This document shows, piece by piece, positions 34,501 to 41,398 of a stretch of DNA of 43,306 nucleotides. The notes below the pieces were generated by a model. The model saw only the letters and a list, made by a program, of their open reading frames with translations, had not been told where the DNA came from and did no database searches. Position 1 is the stretch's first letter. Every line of letters begins with the position of its first letter. A program made the translations under genes and the position numbers. Origin of the DNA: a virus; the IMG/VR virus record IMGVR_UViG_3300034198_002474, positions 1-43,306 of that record, one strand, 5' to 3'.

Positions 34501-35226
34501 ACCTTTGTGGAAGTAGTCCCACTTGCTTTGGTCAGCTTCAAGCCCGCCAACAGCACTTGATGCTGATGCGTTACTAGTGTGTGCAAGATTACAAACATAA
34601 ACTTGGCCGCCGTATGATACAACATCATTAACCTTGTATCTATAACTAGTTGTCCAAGTTGACAACCACTTAAGGCCTTCGGCATAAACATCCCAATAAT
34701 TTTGGTTGTCTTCTAATCCTAATGTAGCAGTTGCCGCACTAGTGTGCCCTGTGTTACAAACATAACTAGTTGATCCATACTTGACAACATCTCCAACTTT
34801 ATATCTGGTTAGAGTTGCCCAAGTTCCTTTCCAATCAAAACTACTAGCATATAAATCCCATTTACTTTGATCGGCTTCAAGTCCTGTAGTAGTTTCTAGC
34901 CCTTGTGACCCTGTTCCTAGACTTGCATTACTTGTATGTGTTGTCTTACAAATGTATAAACGAGCACCGTACTTTACAATATCGTTTAATCTATAATAGT
35001 GGCCTGTTGTCCAATCGCCTGTCCAAGTTGAGCCGTCAGATACTTGATTCCATTTAGTAGGAATGTTCGATAGGTCTGTTGTAAAATCCGCCGAGCTAGT
35101 ATGGCCTACTACGCATACATAAGTTTTGCCGCCGTTTCTAACAATATCGTCTTTAACGTATGTGATGCCGTTGGCCCAAGCGCCTTTCCAAATAAAGCGG
35201 ATTCTACCTAGTTTAAATTCAGCCAT
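28519..35226 (-). CDS. Giant tail fibre protein, 2235 aa (CBM-like repeats, beta-helix, beta-propeller)
   Basis: Domain order: eight N-terminal repeats of about 45-50 residues with the pattern W-x5-Y-x2-(N/G)D-(I/V)-V-x-Y/N-G-x3-Y-x-C-x3-H-(T/V)S, like small chitin-type carbohydrate-binding modules (1-540), the eighth split by an inserted domain (about 412-494). Then YYVAASGSN and a right-handed beta-helix start (about 580), a helical insert with CERDIGLVIDALAWDLSHGG (about 670-700) and a related CARDIRSLIDAVCYDLIYTG (about 1060), the beta-helix proper (NGTGVRNLTVQGLSG to GKIRATNGNSSYGTYGTVAE, about 1095-1245), a seven-bladed propeller with W-x3-AYG-x-G-x-(F/W)-(V)AV repeats (about 1515-1885), and a C-terminal STDQDGNFNVGDLFTVQQAT domain. 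It likely binds host glycans. A late motif lies 29 nt upstream. Confidence 0.85.
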   Translation of the reverse strand: MAEFKLGRIRFIWKGAWANGITYVKDDIVRNGGKTYVCVVGHTSSADFTTDLSNIPTKWNQVSDGSTWTGDWTTGHYYRLNDIVKYGARLYICKTTHTSNASLGTGSQGLETTTGLEADQSKWDLYASSFDWKGTWATLTRYKVGDVVKYGSTSYVCNTGHTSAATATLGLEDNQNYWDVYAEGLKWLSTWTTSYRYKVNDVVSYGGQVYVCNLAHTSNASASSAVGGLEADQSKWDYFHKGIIYLGDWNAAGSIRYKVNDVVKYGADIWICTTYHVSTTSFITDESNWAKFVEGLQFENSWSNATTYQPGDLVTYGGFSYIAKTNHINKTPTSNASDWAVFTTGFNFRGDWSGSTVAYKVGDVVRNGGYTYLVIADHTSSGANQPPNNTYWSRLNFGIKWKPTAQTFTGLSGTNIVGSGTSAQFTVDTSGTSYTVTKTANGSGYAVGNTLKILGTSVGGTTPFNDVLITVTGISGGGGTGPISTFTSSGIASTWSSSIAYVAGDTVTYGPTSYICVLAHTSSSGNRPDADLTSTYWNVVAAGASTSILSTTGDIVYFGNAGPTRLGIGLAGQLLKVSTGLLPSWSYFGVIDQVYYVAASGSNTPAPDYGVTLDRPWLTVRYACEQIENGSQNSNAVNLLTRNRSYIQKEVIGWINYQVTNNLSPFTSSFTYNQTKCERDIGLVIDALAWDLSHGGNRKSRKAALAYVNALTGSNPTTTGTYSLLSAQSAQDVAGYNYMLTVINAVLANTAPGTSYQGTVTRVTDATKTLESGVTTILTNLVKIITDALTAQVSTNIPAEVITNYTIFVKTGIFYETLPIIVPENTAVVGDELRSTNIRPSPGTIPSTDTTYSIAAANQVKGIISNVIQNISVTPSSGNTVTQVTTRPAGNSTVGTAAVALLQNYVDYLNYYINSSGSAPTLSGSNTPTTTQAYFDSIAVLQENKDFFAAEAVAWADTTYSTTCTATATNGDITCASNANLTVGMPVVFTGTTVGTIVAGTTYYVHSTSGGTKFRVAAFSGGPALIWQAASGSFGVKLLYNATYCARDIRSLIDAVCYDLIYTGNYKTLLAARYYRRAVNNGVGSTTEDMFYVRNGTGVRNLTVQGLSGTLGSVNAYGTRRPSAGAYVSLDPGWGPNDSRVWITTRSCYVQNVTTFGTACVGCKIDGTLHNGGNRSIVSNDFTQVLSDGIGVWCTGANALTELVSVFSYYGHIGYLAENGGKIRATNGNSSYGTYGTVAEGVDSSEVPLTATINNRSYPALITNVVTDVVNKIYRFEYLNAGNNYNTVTYSVSGAGYGASVVANEFRDNGVFENRVLTTGTNYVSIANTGQTGNTIQFTIAATDQAIDNVYRGMRLLITSGTGAGQTGFVVDYAAGGKVAKIAKESFTTLTITGCTTGANTLTTASVATLYANMPIYLNGAVSNLSATSVYYVVGASLTGGTTFQVSTAPSGGAQSITATLTGLSVSLYAAGWDHVVPGWPISSTLDTTSSYIIEPRITFTAPTYTATARTQTSAAWVDCAYGDLNATYASQTGTVNAGSGTNAQFTVTKTGVAYSVALAAGGTLYTIGNTITIAGTSLGGTSTTNDLVITVTNVNAITGAVTNFTYSGTAAGGRYVAVASGVTTSQYSTNGTTWSAGGALPATSTWTSLAYGAPSGTSTWIAVANSTTNTAKSVDGGTTWTAGGALTVSGNWSAIAYGNGKFIAVMSGATTNNVSTNGSSWSAGGALPGSTNAWTGVAYGPGTWVAVASGGTVAAYSTNDGTTWTAATLPASATWSSVTFGNGRFVAVASGSTSAAYSLDGITWYASGAGLPVSQTWTKVRYGQGLFLATASGSTATAASSEDGINWTPRTLGSSASWIAVAFGNPSSVPLWVTLTPSTTVANSVVVGATARGRVKVSAGQTSEFRVIEPGSGYASAPTMTITDPNATVAFTWSVRIGVGVLGNPTFNSRGTQYATAAAIVSAGNGWADMYQTGNYINVTNLYSAPTPGSNVVITGNGIYYKLVAVNNLLTTGSGLTPYTATFQISPSLTASNAPAHGTATTLRLKYSQVRLTGHDFLNIGTGNITNTNYPGTPLLAVDATKQTVAYGGGRVFFTSTDQDGNFNVGDLFTVQQATGVATLNADAFNIAGLNQITLGAVTLGGTSATITSFSTDPYFTANSDNIVPTQKAIKSYITSQIGGGGGALNVNTLTAGVIYIAGNSISTTTNVQINVNTRMTFIGGVDGAPLALNFLLT

Positions 35227-35255
35227 TCAATGCTCCAGATTCTGTTCTATAGTTA

Positions 35256-35262
35256 TATTTAT
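35256..35262 (-). promoter_or_regulatory. Late promoter motif ATAAATA for the 2235-aa fibre
   Basis: Minus-strand GAATAAATATAAC, 29 nt before the ATG at 35226, with a CTGGAGC ribosome site. It lies in the 68-nt gap after the 1789-aa fibre gene. Confidence 0.62.
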
Positions 35263-35294
35263 TCTTTTTAAGTTTTAGTTTTTTCTGTTTCATT

Positions 35295-38200
35295 TTAACT
35301 GCTAAAACTATGGGCAAAATATGTGGAAGCTAAAATTCCCCCATCGACACCCTTTTTAAAACTTACTTTGTTTTTCATTTTTACTGCGCCACCTGCTGTA
35401 TTTCGCATGGCGTTTGCAGTAATACCAATTTGTCCCGAAACAAGACTGTTTGTACTTGCATCAGATCCGCCACTGGCAATATTTCGAGACAAGTATGATT
35501 TAATTGCTCGTTGAGTTGGAACAATAGCATCACTATTTGCCGTAAAATATTGATCTGTTGAGAACTGCGTAACGGTTACAGTATTAACACCAATTTGCAC
35601 ACCGCCCAGTGTTAACGAATTTAATCCGTTTAAGTTGAACAAGTCTGCAGAAACTGTTACAGTACCTGTTGCCTGCTGAACAGCAAATAATCCGCCAACT
35701 CTAAAGTTACCGTCTTGGTCAGTGCTGGTATAGAACACACGACCACCGTTGTGTTCTTGTACTTGCTTAAATCCTGCGGCAGTATTAGTGTCAACGTTAG
35801 GATAGTTAGTATCAACAGCATTTCCAGTACCGATCAACAAATAATCGTGTCCAGTTAATCGTACTTGACTATACTTTTGTCTAATAATAATTCCAGTGTT
35901 ATGATCCGGTGATGTAAGGTTATCCAAAGACGGACTTATCTGTAGTCTGTACACGGACGGGCTAAGGCCCGTTGCTGTTACAATTTTATACTGTGTGCTA
36001 TCGCCACTGATCAATAAGTTTGAACCCGGGCCTGGCGCAACATTAAGTCCTGATACATTTAGATATTTGCCTGATGGATAAATGTCGGCTGCTCCGTTTC
36101 CTGAAACTGTACAGGTAGTAGTTGAAGTTTGGTATCCAATACCTCTGTTAGCCCAAGTAGGTTGCGCCATTACGCCTGTTCCTATCCTAGCTAGAGGAAC
36201 AGCCGGCGTTCCTCCTGTTAATGTAGGATTAGGATCGTATATAGTAACAGTAGGTGTTGTTATGTAGCCACTTCCAGGGTTCCACATTTTAATTAAACCT
36301 ATTTGGTAACTTGCTATTACAGCACGGCCGCGAGCAGTGCATCCAACTTGTAACAAACTTGCCACTGAAGTATTACCGGCGGCTGCGATTGCACATCCGC
36401 CACCACTTACTGGTTTACCCATAGCAATAACTGACCATGTGTTAACGCTTGGCATTGTTCTTAATGTCCAGTTAATACCATCTTCTGATGTGGCAGCATT
36501 GTTAGTAGCACTTGCTACCGCAAAAAATACACCTTGGCCGTAAGATAAATCAGACCAAGTAGCACTAACTAGCATAGTTGAACTGGTCCAAGTAATGCCG
36601 TCTAGGCTGTAGGCGGCAGTTTGAGTACCGGCAGCGATTGCAACAAACATTCCAGAACCATACTTGACTTTGACCCAGTTTGCTGTTGCTGGTAATGTAG
36701 TTGTTGTCCAAGATGAACCATCGTTGGTTGAATATGCGGCAACGTTGCTGTTACTACCAGTTATAGCTACCCATATACCAGCTCCGCTATACGCAACACC
36801 TGTCCAAGATGCAGATGCAGGCAATGTGATTGCCGACCAACCTGAACCGTTAGATGATGATATTGCAGCCGCTGTTGATCCGCCTGTTGATACTGCCATG
36901 AACTTGCCGTTACCGTAGGCTACGCTTGACCAGTTTGCTGAACTAGGTAACGAACCAATGGACCAGCTGGCTCCGTTAGCAGAAAATGCGGCGTTAGCAG
37001 ACCCAGAAGGTACTGCAACAAACGCACTATTACCATAGGCTACACTTGTATAGTTGTCAGTGCCCAATCCAAGTCCTGCTTGCCAAGTTGATCCGTCGTT
37101 TGTATATGCCGAAGCACCGCTTGCTCCTAGCATTGTAAACGTACCGTTTCCATAAGCGGCTGTTGCCCAACTTGAAATACTTGGCAATACTTTTGTTGAT
37201 GTGGTATAAGTAGGTGCTGGGAATATGACTCTTGCTTCAACACTATATACTGTTGAAGTATCTAATAAGTTAGCAATAGCTGTTCCCGGAACAACATGGT
37301 CCCATCCTAATGCTACTAGACTCATAGTACTGGCCAGTTGATCAGTTAGTGTTATTGCTGAGCCGCTTGGTGTTGTACTTACTGAAAAATTACTTGAACT
37401 AAAGTTGGCCGCTATAACATAAAATGTATCTGTAGTAGTAACACTTGCACCGCCAATCTTAGTACCAGTGAACTTGATAGGCATTCCGACATATAAACTT
37501 GAAGTGTTAGCCACTGCAAATGTATTGTTTGCGCTGAAAGATTGTGTAACTGTTAATGCTGTAAAAGATTCTTTGGCAATAGTTGCTACTTTAGTCGTAG
37601 CGTTGTATGCTTGAATATAACCGTATTGTCCAACACCTACACCACTGTTTAGTACTACTCTCATGCCTGTGTAGTTAGCAGAAGTATTAGAATCGTTTGA
37701 AACAAATGTAATGCTGGTTGTGTCGCCAGTAACAGTTTGATTACCAGACGTTAAGTATCCAAAGCCTCCTGCTTGTAAGTTTGTGCCAGTCATTCTAACT
37801 TCATAAATGGCATTGTCTCTAAAATCTTCTGCTATGGCGCTGGCACCAGTACCTGCACCGCTAAACGAATATGTTGCTGAACTATATGATTGTCCGCAGT
37901 TAGAGTACTCAAGAACTAGCATTTTGTTTTGCGCTTGGCCAGCAAATACTGAATACACTTGAGTTTGATATGCTTGATGGTTAACTGTTGCCAATAAAGG
38001 ACTTTCAGTAGCATCATACCCTTCTGCTACAGTACCATATGTACCGTATGAGCTGTTACCATTAGTAGCACGAATCTTGCCGCCAGCTTCCGCTAGATAA
38101 CCAATATGTCCGTAATATGAGAACACAGACACAAGTTCTGTCAATGCGCTACTGCCAGTACACCATGCACCTATGCCATCACTTAAAACCTGTGTAAAGT

Positions 38201-40664
38201 CATTGGCCACGACAGATCTGTTACCGCCATTGTGTAGTGTGCCGTCAATTTTTAATCCCACACACGCCGTACCAAAAGTTGTTACGTTTTGTACATACGG
38301 AGATCGAGAAGAAATCCAAACAGTAGTATCACTTGGGCCTGTGCCTGGATCTAAACTTACGTAAGCGCCAGCAGTTGGGCGTTTTGTTAAATATGCATTT
38401 GCTGTTCCAAGAAATCCAGTTAACCCTTTTAATGTCATGTTTCTAATGCCTGTACCGTTGCGTACATAGAACATGTTTTTAACTGCATCACCTCCAAATA
38501 CAGGCACTGATCCGGTGCCATCCGTTAAGTTTCTAACAGTTCCACCAGGCGAGTTGCTGATACTAAACTGCGTGCCTGTTATACTAGACCCTATAACATA
38601 GTAAGTTGTTCCTAGTATAACACCACCCATTGTACCATTAAACTGAACGGCAGTACCATCGGCCATACCGCTAGTTGATGTTACTGTAAACTTGTTGGTG
38701 CTGGCACTTGATGCTGTTGCTGTTGTTAAGATAGTAGTTGCAGGCAGTACTGTGGTACTGCGAAGTTCGTCGCCTACAAGAGCAACATCTGCCGGTATAC
38801 TTATAGGTAGTGTTTCGTAATAGCTACCTGTTTTAATAAAAATAGTTGCTGGGCCAGTAACAACACTACATGCGTATCGAATAGTTTTAAATGGTGCATT
38901 AAGTGTTAAGCCGTAGCCTGCTCCGTCAACACCGTTACCGGCAACATAATAAACTTTACCAACTTCACCAAAACCTCCCCATAAGGGCAGTGTTCCATTT
39001 GATTTAAACACATTACCGGCAGTACCAATGTTAACTGCTTGGGGTGCAGTATCTCCCCAAGTGGTCATATCGCCGCGTTCTTGAACTACTTCAAGTTGGT
39101 CACCGGGTAGGTATATTTCCCACAGTACACCTGCTGTGGCGTTTGTTGGTTTGTTTAAAGGACTTGATACGTGTTTAGTTAAACAACGATAAGTGGTTAC
39201 GTTTGCTCGAACAATATCTCCAATGAGATATGTTGTACCGGTTGCCCAAACATTAAACCACATTTCACCTGGAACTACCAAAGTCCAGTAGTTGGTGTCA
39301 GTCGTTTCAACCGCAGTGCTGTCTGTATTGGCCACATATAGTTGGCCGTTACGTCTAACAACATCACCTACTCTGTAGGTTGCCGCTAGACTCCAATCAT
39401 CTCGTCTATTGTATCCTGTACTTAATAGTGACCAGTTTGCCGGAGAGTTTGATGGTACTGAGTTTAAGTTATGTGTGCTACTGCAATAGCTGTAACCACC
39501 ATAGATAACAATATCACCGGGAATATATTTGGTTGTAGAAGACCAGCCTGAAAGATATTCTAATCCAGGAATATATACAGACCATTTTAATGTATCAAAC
39601 GATGCACTAGATACGTGCGCTTCAGTACAAATCCAAACATCTGCACCATACTTTACAATGTCGTTAAGTTTATACCTAGTAGGGTAGGTCCATGTAGATT
39701 TATATTCAATACCATTAGTGACCACTTCCCAGTTGATGCTGTCCAGTTCTAGACCAAACCAAGTTGGACTAACGTAAGTTGCCGAAGTGTGGCCTGTTAG
39801 GCAACGATATACTCGGCCGCCCCACTTGACTAGATCGTTAGCTCTATATCGAGTAGTGGCAGTCCAATCAGTTCTCCACTTGTCAGCCGATTCAACTACT
39901 TCCCAGTTGCCTTGATTATTTTCAAGTCCCAGTGCTTGTGTATTAATACTAGTATGCGGTACTGTACAGCGATATATAATACCGTTGTATTTTACAATGT
40001 CGTTAAGTTTATATCTAGTGCTGGTTGTCCAAACTGACATCCATTTGTCAGTTTTAGCATAAGCAGTCCATTTAGCTTGATCTCCTTCTAAACCTATTTG
40101 GCTAACTCCGGATACAGTTCCACCTATGTTAAATCCTGTTGTAGAATTTGCAAAGGTTACAGATGAAGTTGTACATGCTGTTACTGTTTGAGAACCGTTA
40201 TAACCGGTTGGCAGCATACCTGCTACAGTAATAGTTGATCCTATTGTATAAGGTTTAATAGCTTGAGGTGCAAATGTTATTGTTGCCAAACTTCCAGTGC
40301 CGCTTGCTCCAGTAACACTTAAAACTGCGGTTGCTGATTTACTAGTATGTTCTGCATTACACAAATAAACAATACTACCATATTCAACAATATCACCTAC
40401 ATTATAGTAAGTGCCATTAGTCCATTGACCTTTCCATTCATAACCATCAAACCATAACCCCCACGCAGGTGCTGGAATATCTGGTTCTGTTGCTGTATTA
40501 ATATTTTCTAAGGCAGCATAAAAGCTATCTGTGGAATCATGGCCTACTAAACAGACATACGATTTACCGCCATAGCGAACTATGTCGTCTTTGACGTAAG
40601 CAGTCAGCGGTGTCCAATCACCTTTCCATGTAAATCTAATCCTGTCTATTCTAAAATCAGCCAT
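35295..40664 (-). CDS. Giant tail fibre protein, 1789 aa, paralogue of the 2235-aa fibre
   Basis: Same plan as its downstream neighbour. Eight CBM-like W/YG/HTS repeats occupy about 1-520, with a short inserted beta module after repeat 2 (about residues 110-185). The beta-helix entry is VYYVAGNGVDGAGYGLTLNA (about 565), then YETLPISIPADVALVGDELR, the core NGTGIRNMTLKGLTG to GKIRATNGNSSYGTYGTVAE (about 730-885), a seven-bladed propeller (about 1165-1440) and the C-terminal QVRLTGHDYLLIGTG and STDQDGNFRVGGLFAVQQAT. It lacks the roughly 450-residue helical inserts of the other copy, explaining most of the length difference. The CBM-like repeats and propeller diverge most. It has an exact TATAAATA late promoter and a GAGGTAAA ribosome site. 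Confidence 0.85.
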   Translation of the reverse strand: MADFRIDRIRFTWKGDWTPLTAYVKDDIVRYGGKSYVCLVGHDSTDSFYAALENINTATEPDIPAPAWGLWFDGYEWKGQWTNGTYYNVGDIVEYGSIVYLCNAEHTSKSATAVLSVTGASGTGSLATITFAPQAIKPYTIGSTITVAGMLPTGYNGSQTVTACTTSSVTFANSTTGFNIGGTVSGVSQIGLEGDQAKWTAYAKTDKWMSVWTTSTRYKLNDIVKYNGIIYRCTVPHTSINTQALGLENNQGNWEVVESADKWRTDWTATTRYRANDLVKWGGRVYRCLTGHTSATYVSPTWFGLELDSINWEVVTNGIEYKSTWTYPTRYKLNDIVKYGADVWICTEAHVSSASFDTLKWSVYIPGLEYLSGWSSTTKYIPGDIVIYGGYSYCSSTHNLNSVPSNSPANWSLLSTGYNRRDDWSLAATYRVGDVVRRNGQLYVANTDSTAVETTDTNYWTLVVPGEMWFNVWATGTTYLIGDIVRANVTTYRCLTKHVSSPLNKPTNATAGVLWEIYLPGDQLEVVQERGDMTTWGDTAPQAVNIGTAGNVFKSNGTLPLWGGFGEVGKVYYVAGNGVDGAGYGLTLNAPFKTIRYACSVVTGPATIFIKTGSYYETLPISIPADVALVGDELRSTTVLPATTILTTATASSASTNKFTVTSTSGMADGTAVQFNGTMGGVILGTTYYVIGSSITGTQFSISNSPGGTVRNLTDGTGSVPVFGGDAVKNMFYVRNGTGIRNMTLKGLTGFLGTANAYLTKRPTAGAYVSLDPGTGPSDTTVWISSRSPYVQNVTTFGTACVGLKIDGTLHNGGNRSVVANDFTQVLSDGIGAWCTGSSALTELVSVFSYYGHIGYLAEAGGKIRATNGNSSYGTYGTVAEGYDATESPLLATVNHQAYQTQVYSVFAGQAQNKMLVLEYSNCGQSYSSATYSFSGAGTGASAIAEDFRDNAIYEVRMTGTNLQAGGFGYLTSGNQTVTGDTTSITFVSNDSNTSANYTGMRVVLNSGVGVGQYGYIQAYNATTKVATIAKESFTALTVTQSFSANNTFAVANTSSLYVGMPIKFTGTKIGGASVTTTDTFYVIAANFSSSNFSVSTTPSGSAITLTDQLASTMSLVALGWDHVVPGTAIANLLDTSTVYSVEARVIFPAPTYTTSTKVLPSISSWATAAYGNGTFTMLGASGASAYTNDGSTWQAGLGLGTDNYTSVAYGNSAFVAVPSGSANAAFSANGASWSIGSLPSSANWSSVAYGNGKFMAVSTGGSTAAAISSSNGSGWSAITLPASASWTGVAYSGAGIWVAITGSNSNVAAYSTNDGSSWTTTTLPATANWVKVKYGSGMFVAIAAGTQTAAYSLDGITWTSSTMLVSATWSDLSYGQGVFFAVASATNNAATSEDGINWTLRTMPSVNTWSVIAMGKPVSGGGCAIAAAGNTSVASLLQVGCTARGRAVIASYQIGLIKMWNPGSGYITTPTVTIYDPNPTLTGGTPAVPLARIGTGVMAQPTWANRGIGYQTSTTTCTVSGNGAADIYPSGKYLNVSGLNVAPGPGSNLLISGDSTQYKIVTATGLSPSVYRLQISPSLDNLTSPDHNTGIIIRQKYSQVRLTGHDYLLIGTGNAVDTNYPNVDTNTAAGFKQVQEHNGGRVFYTSTDQDGNFRVGGLFAVQQATGTVTVSADLFNLNGLNSLTLGGVQIGVNTVTVTQFSTDQYFTANSDAIVPTQRAIKSYLSRNIASGGSDASTNSLVSGQIGITANAMRNTAGGAVKMKNKVSFKKGVDGGILASTYFAHSFSS

Positions 40665-40692
40665 TTTTTACCTCAAAAATATGAATTCTTGT

Positions 40693-40700
40693 TATTTATA
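40693..40700 (-). promoter_or_regulatory. Late promoter TATAAATA for the 1789-aa fibre
   Basis: Exact T4 late consensus on the minus strand, 28 nt before the ATG at 40664, overlapping the stop codon of the 118-aa gene. Confidence 0.68.
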
Positions 40701-41052
40701 TACCAGTAGGGTACTGGTAACTTGTATCAATACGAACCACTAACTGCCCATCATCATTGATGTAATAGTATAAACTTCTGTCGTCCCAACGGTATTGCTC
40801 GTAGTTTAAGTTTTCAAATACCAAGTTATGATATACATCTCGCCCTTCAAAAAAGTCAGCGCCAACTTCAAACTCAGTGTAGTTGCCGTCTACTGTTCCT
40901 TCGTTGTTAATCTGTATAGAGTCATCTCGACTAAGTTGATTTATTCTAGCAAAATATAACTCGCCTTCGTCAGTTCTACGTAATGCTAAAAAATACTTAG
41001 GTTGACCGCCGATTACATCTGACCCTTCTCTTCCAAAATAATAGTTACTCAT
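40696..41052 (-). CDS. Small virion protein of unknown function
   Basis: 118 aa, rich in Tyr, Asp and Arg. PKYFLALRRTDEGELYFARI (about 19-38), FEVGADFFEGRDVYHNLVFE (about 60-79) and WDDRSLYYYINDDGQLVVRI (about 88-107) suggest a compact beta protein. No Cys and no low-complexity tail. It lies between the 109-aa gene and the 1789-aa fibre, with an AAAGGAG ribosome site 7 nt before the ATG. I recall similar roughly 120-aa proteins in cyanophage fibre clusters, none characterised. Probable minor fibre or baseplate subunit by position. Confidence 0.6.
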   Translation of the reverse strand: MSNYYFGREGSDVIGGQPKYFLALRRTDEGELYFARINQLSRDDSIQINNEGTVDGNYTEFEVGADFFEGRDVYHNLVFENLNYEQYRWDDRSLYYYINDDGQLVVRIDTSYQYPTGI

Positions 41053-41063
41053 TTGAATCTCCT

Positions 41064-41393
41064 TTATACAATCTCAGCATAGCTAATGATTGCATCTACA
41101 CTATCATCAGTATCGCTAACAATGACCATAGTGTGATTTTCGGCGAGAATAATTTTTTCGCCGTTGGTTACTAGTTTAGCACTGTTGTATGGCGGTATTA
41201 CTAGTTTTTTAATGTAGTAACCTTCATCCATGGTGGTATTGTTGTGAAATATAATGTCAATGTTTACATCATAATCTGTTGTGTTGGCCAAGTTACAGCC
41301 AATGACTGTGAATCTACTAGTAACTGTATCTAATACAGTTGTGCCAGCAGTTCCTATATTTTGTGCGATCTTTGTTCTAAAAAACGTTGCCAT
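41064..41393 (-). CDS. Small beta-sandwich virion protein, distant paralogue of the 108-aa protein
   Basis: 109 aa. Strand-rich: AGTTVLDTVTSRFTVIGCNL, DYDVNIDIIFHN, YYIKKLVIPPYNSAKLV, EKIILAENHTMVIVSD and a final DAIISYAEIV. The order of elements resembles the 108-aa protein at 28179-28505, suggesting one small fibre or baseplate family used twice. It starts 5 nt after the stop of the partial fibre gene and lacks a strong ribosome site, so it may depend on translational coupling. Function unknown. Confidence 0.62.
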   Translation of the reverse strand: MATFFRTKIAQNIGTAGTTVLDTVTSRFTVIGCNLANTTDYDVNIDIIFHNNTTMDEGYYIKKLVIPPYNSAKLVTNGEKIILAENHTMVIVSDTDDSVDAIISYAEIV

Positions 41394-41398
41394 AATTA

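Noticed and set aside
28519-40664. Possible CRISPR-like or satellite repeats in the fibre genes
   Set aside because: The repeats are protein-level modules of 45-70 codons in open frames with diverged nucleotides, not short identical repeats with spacers.
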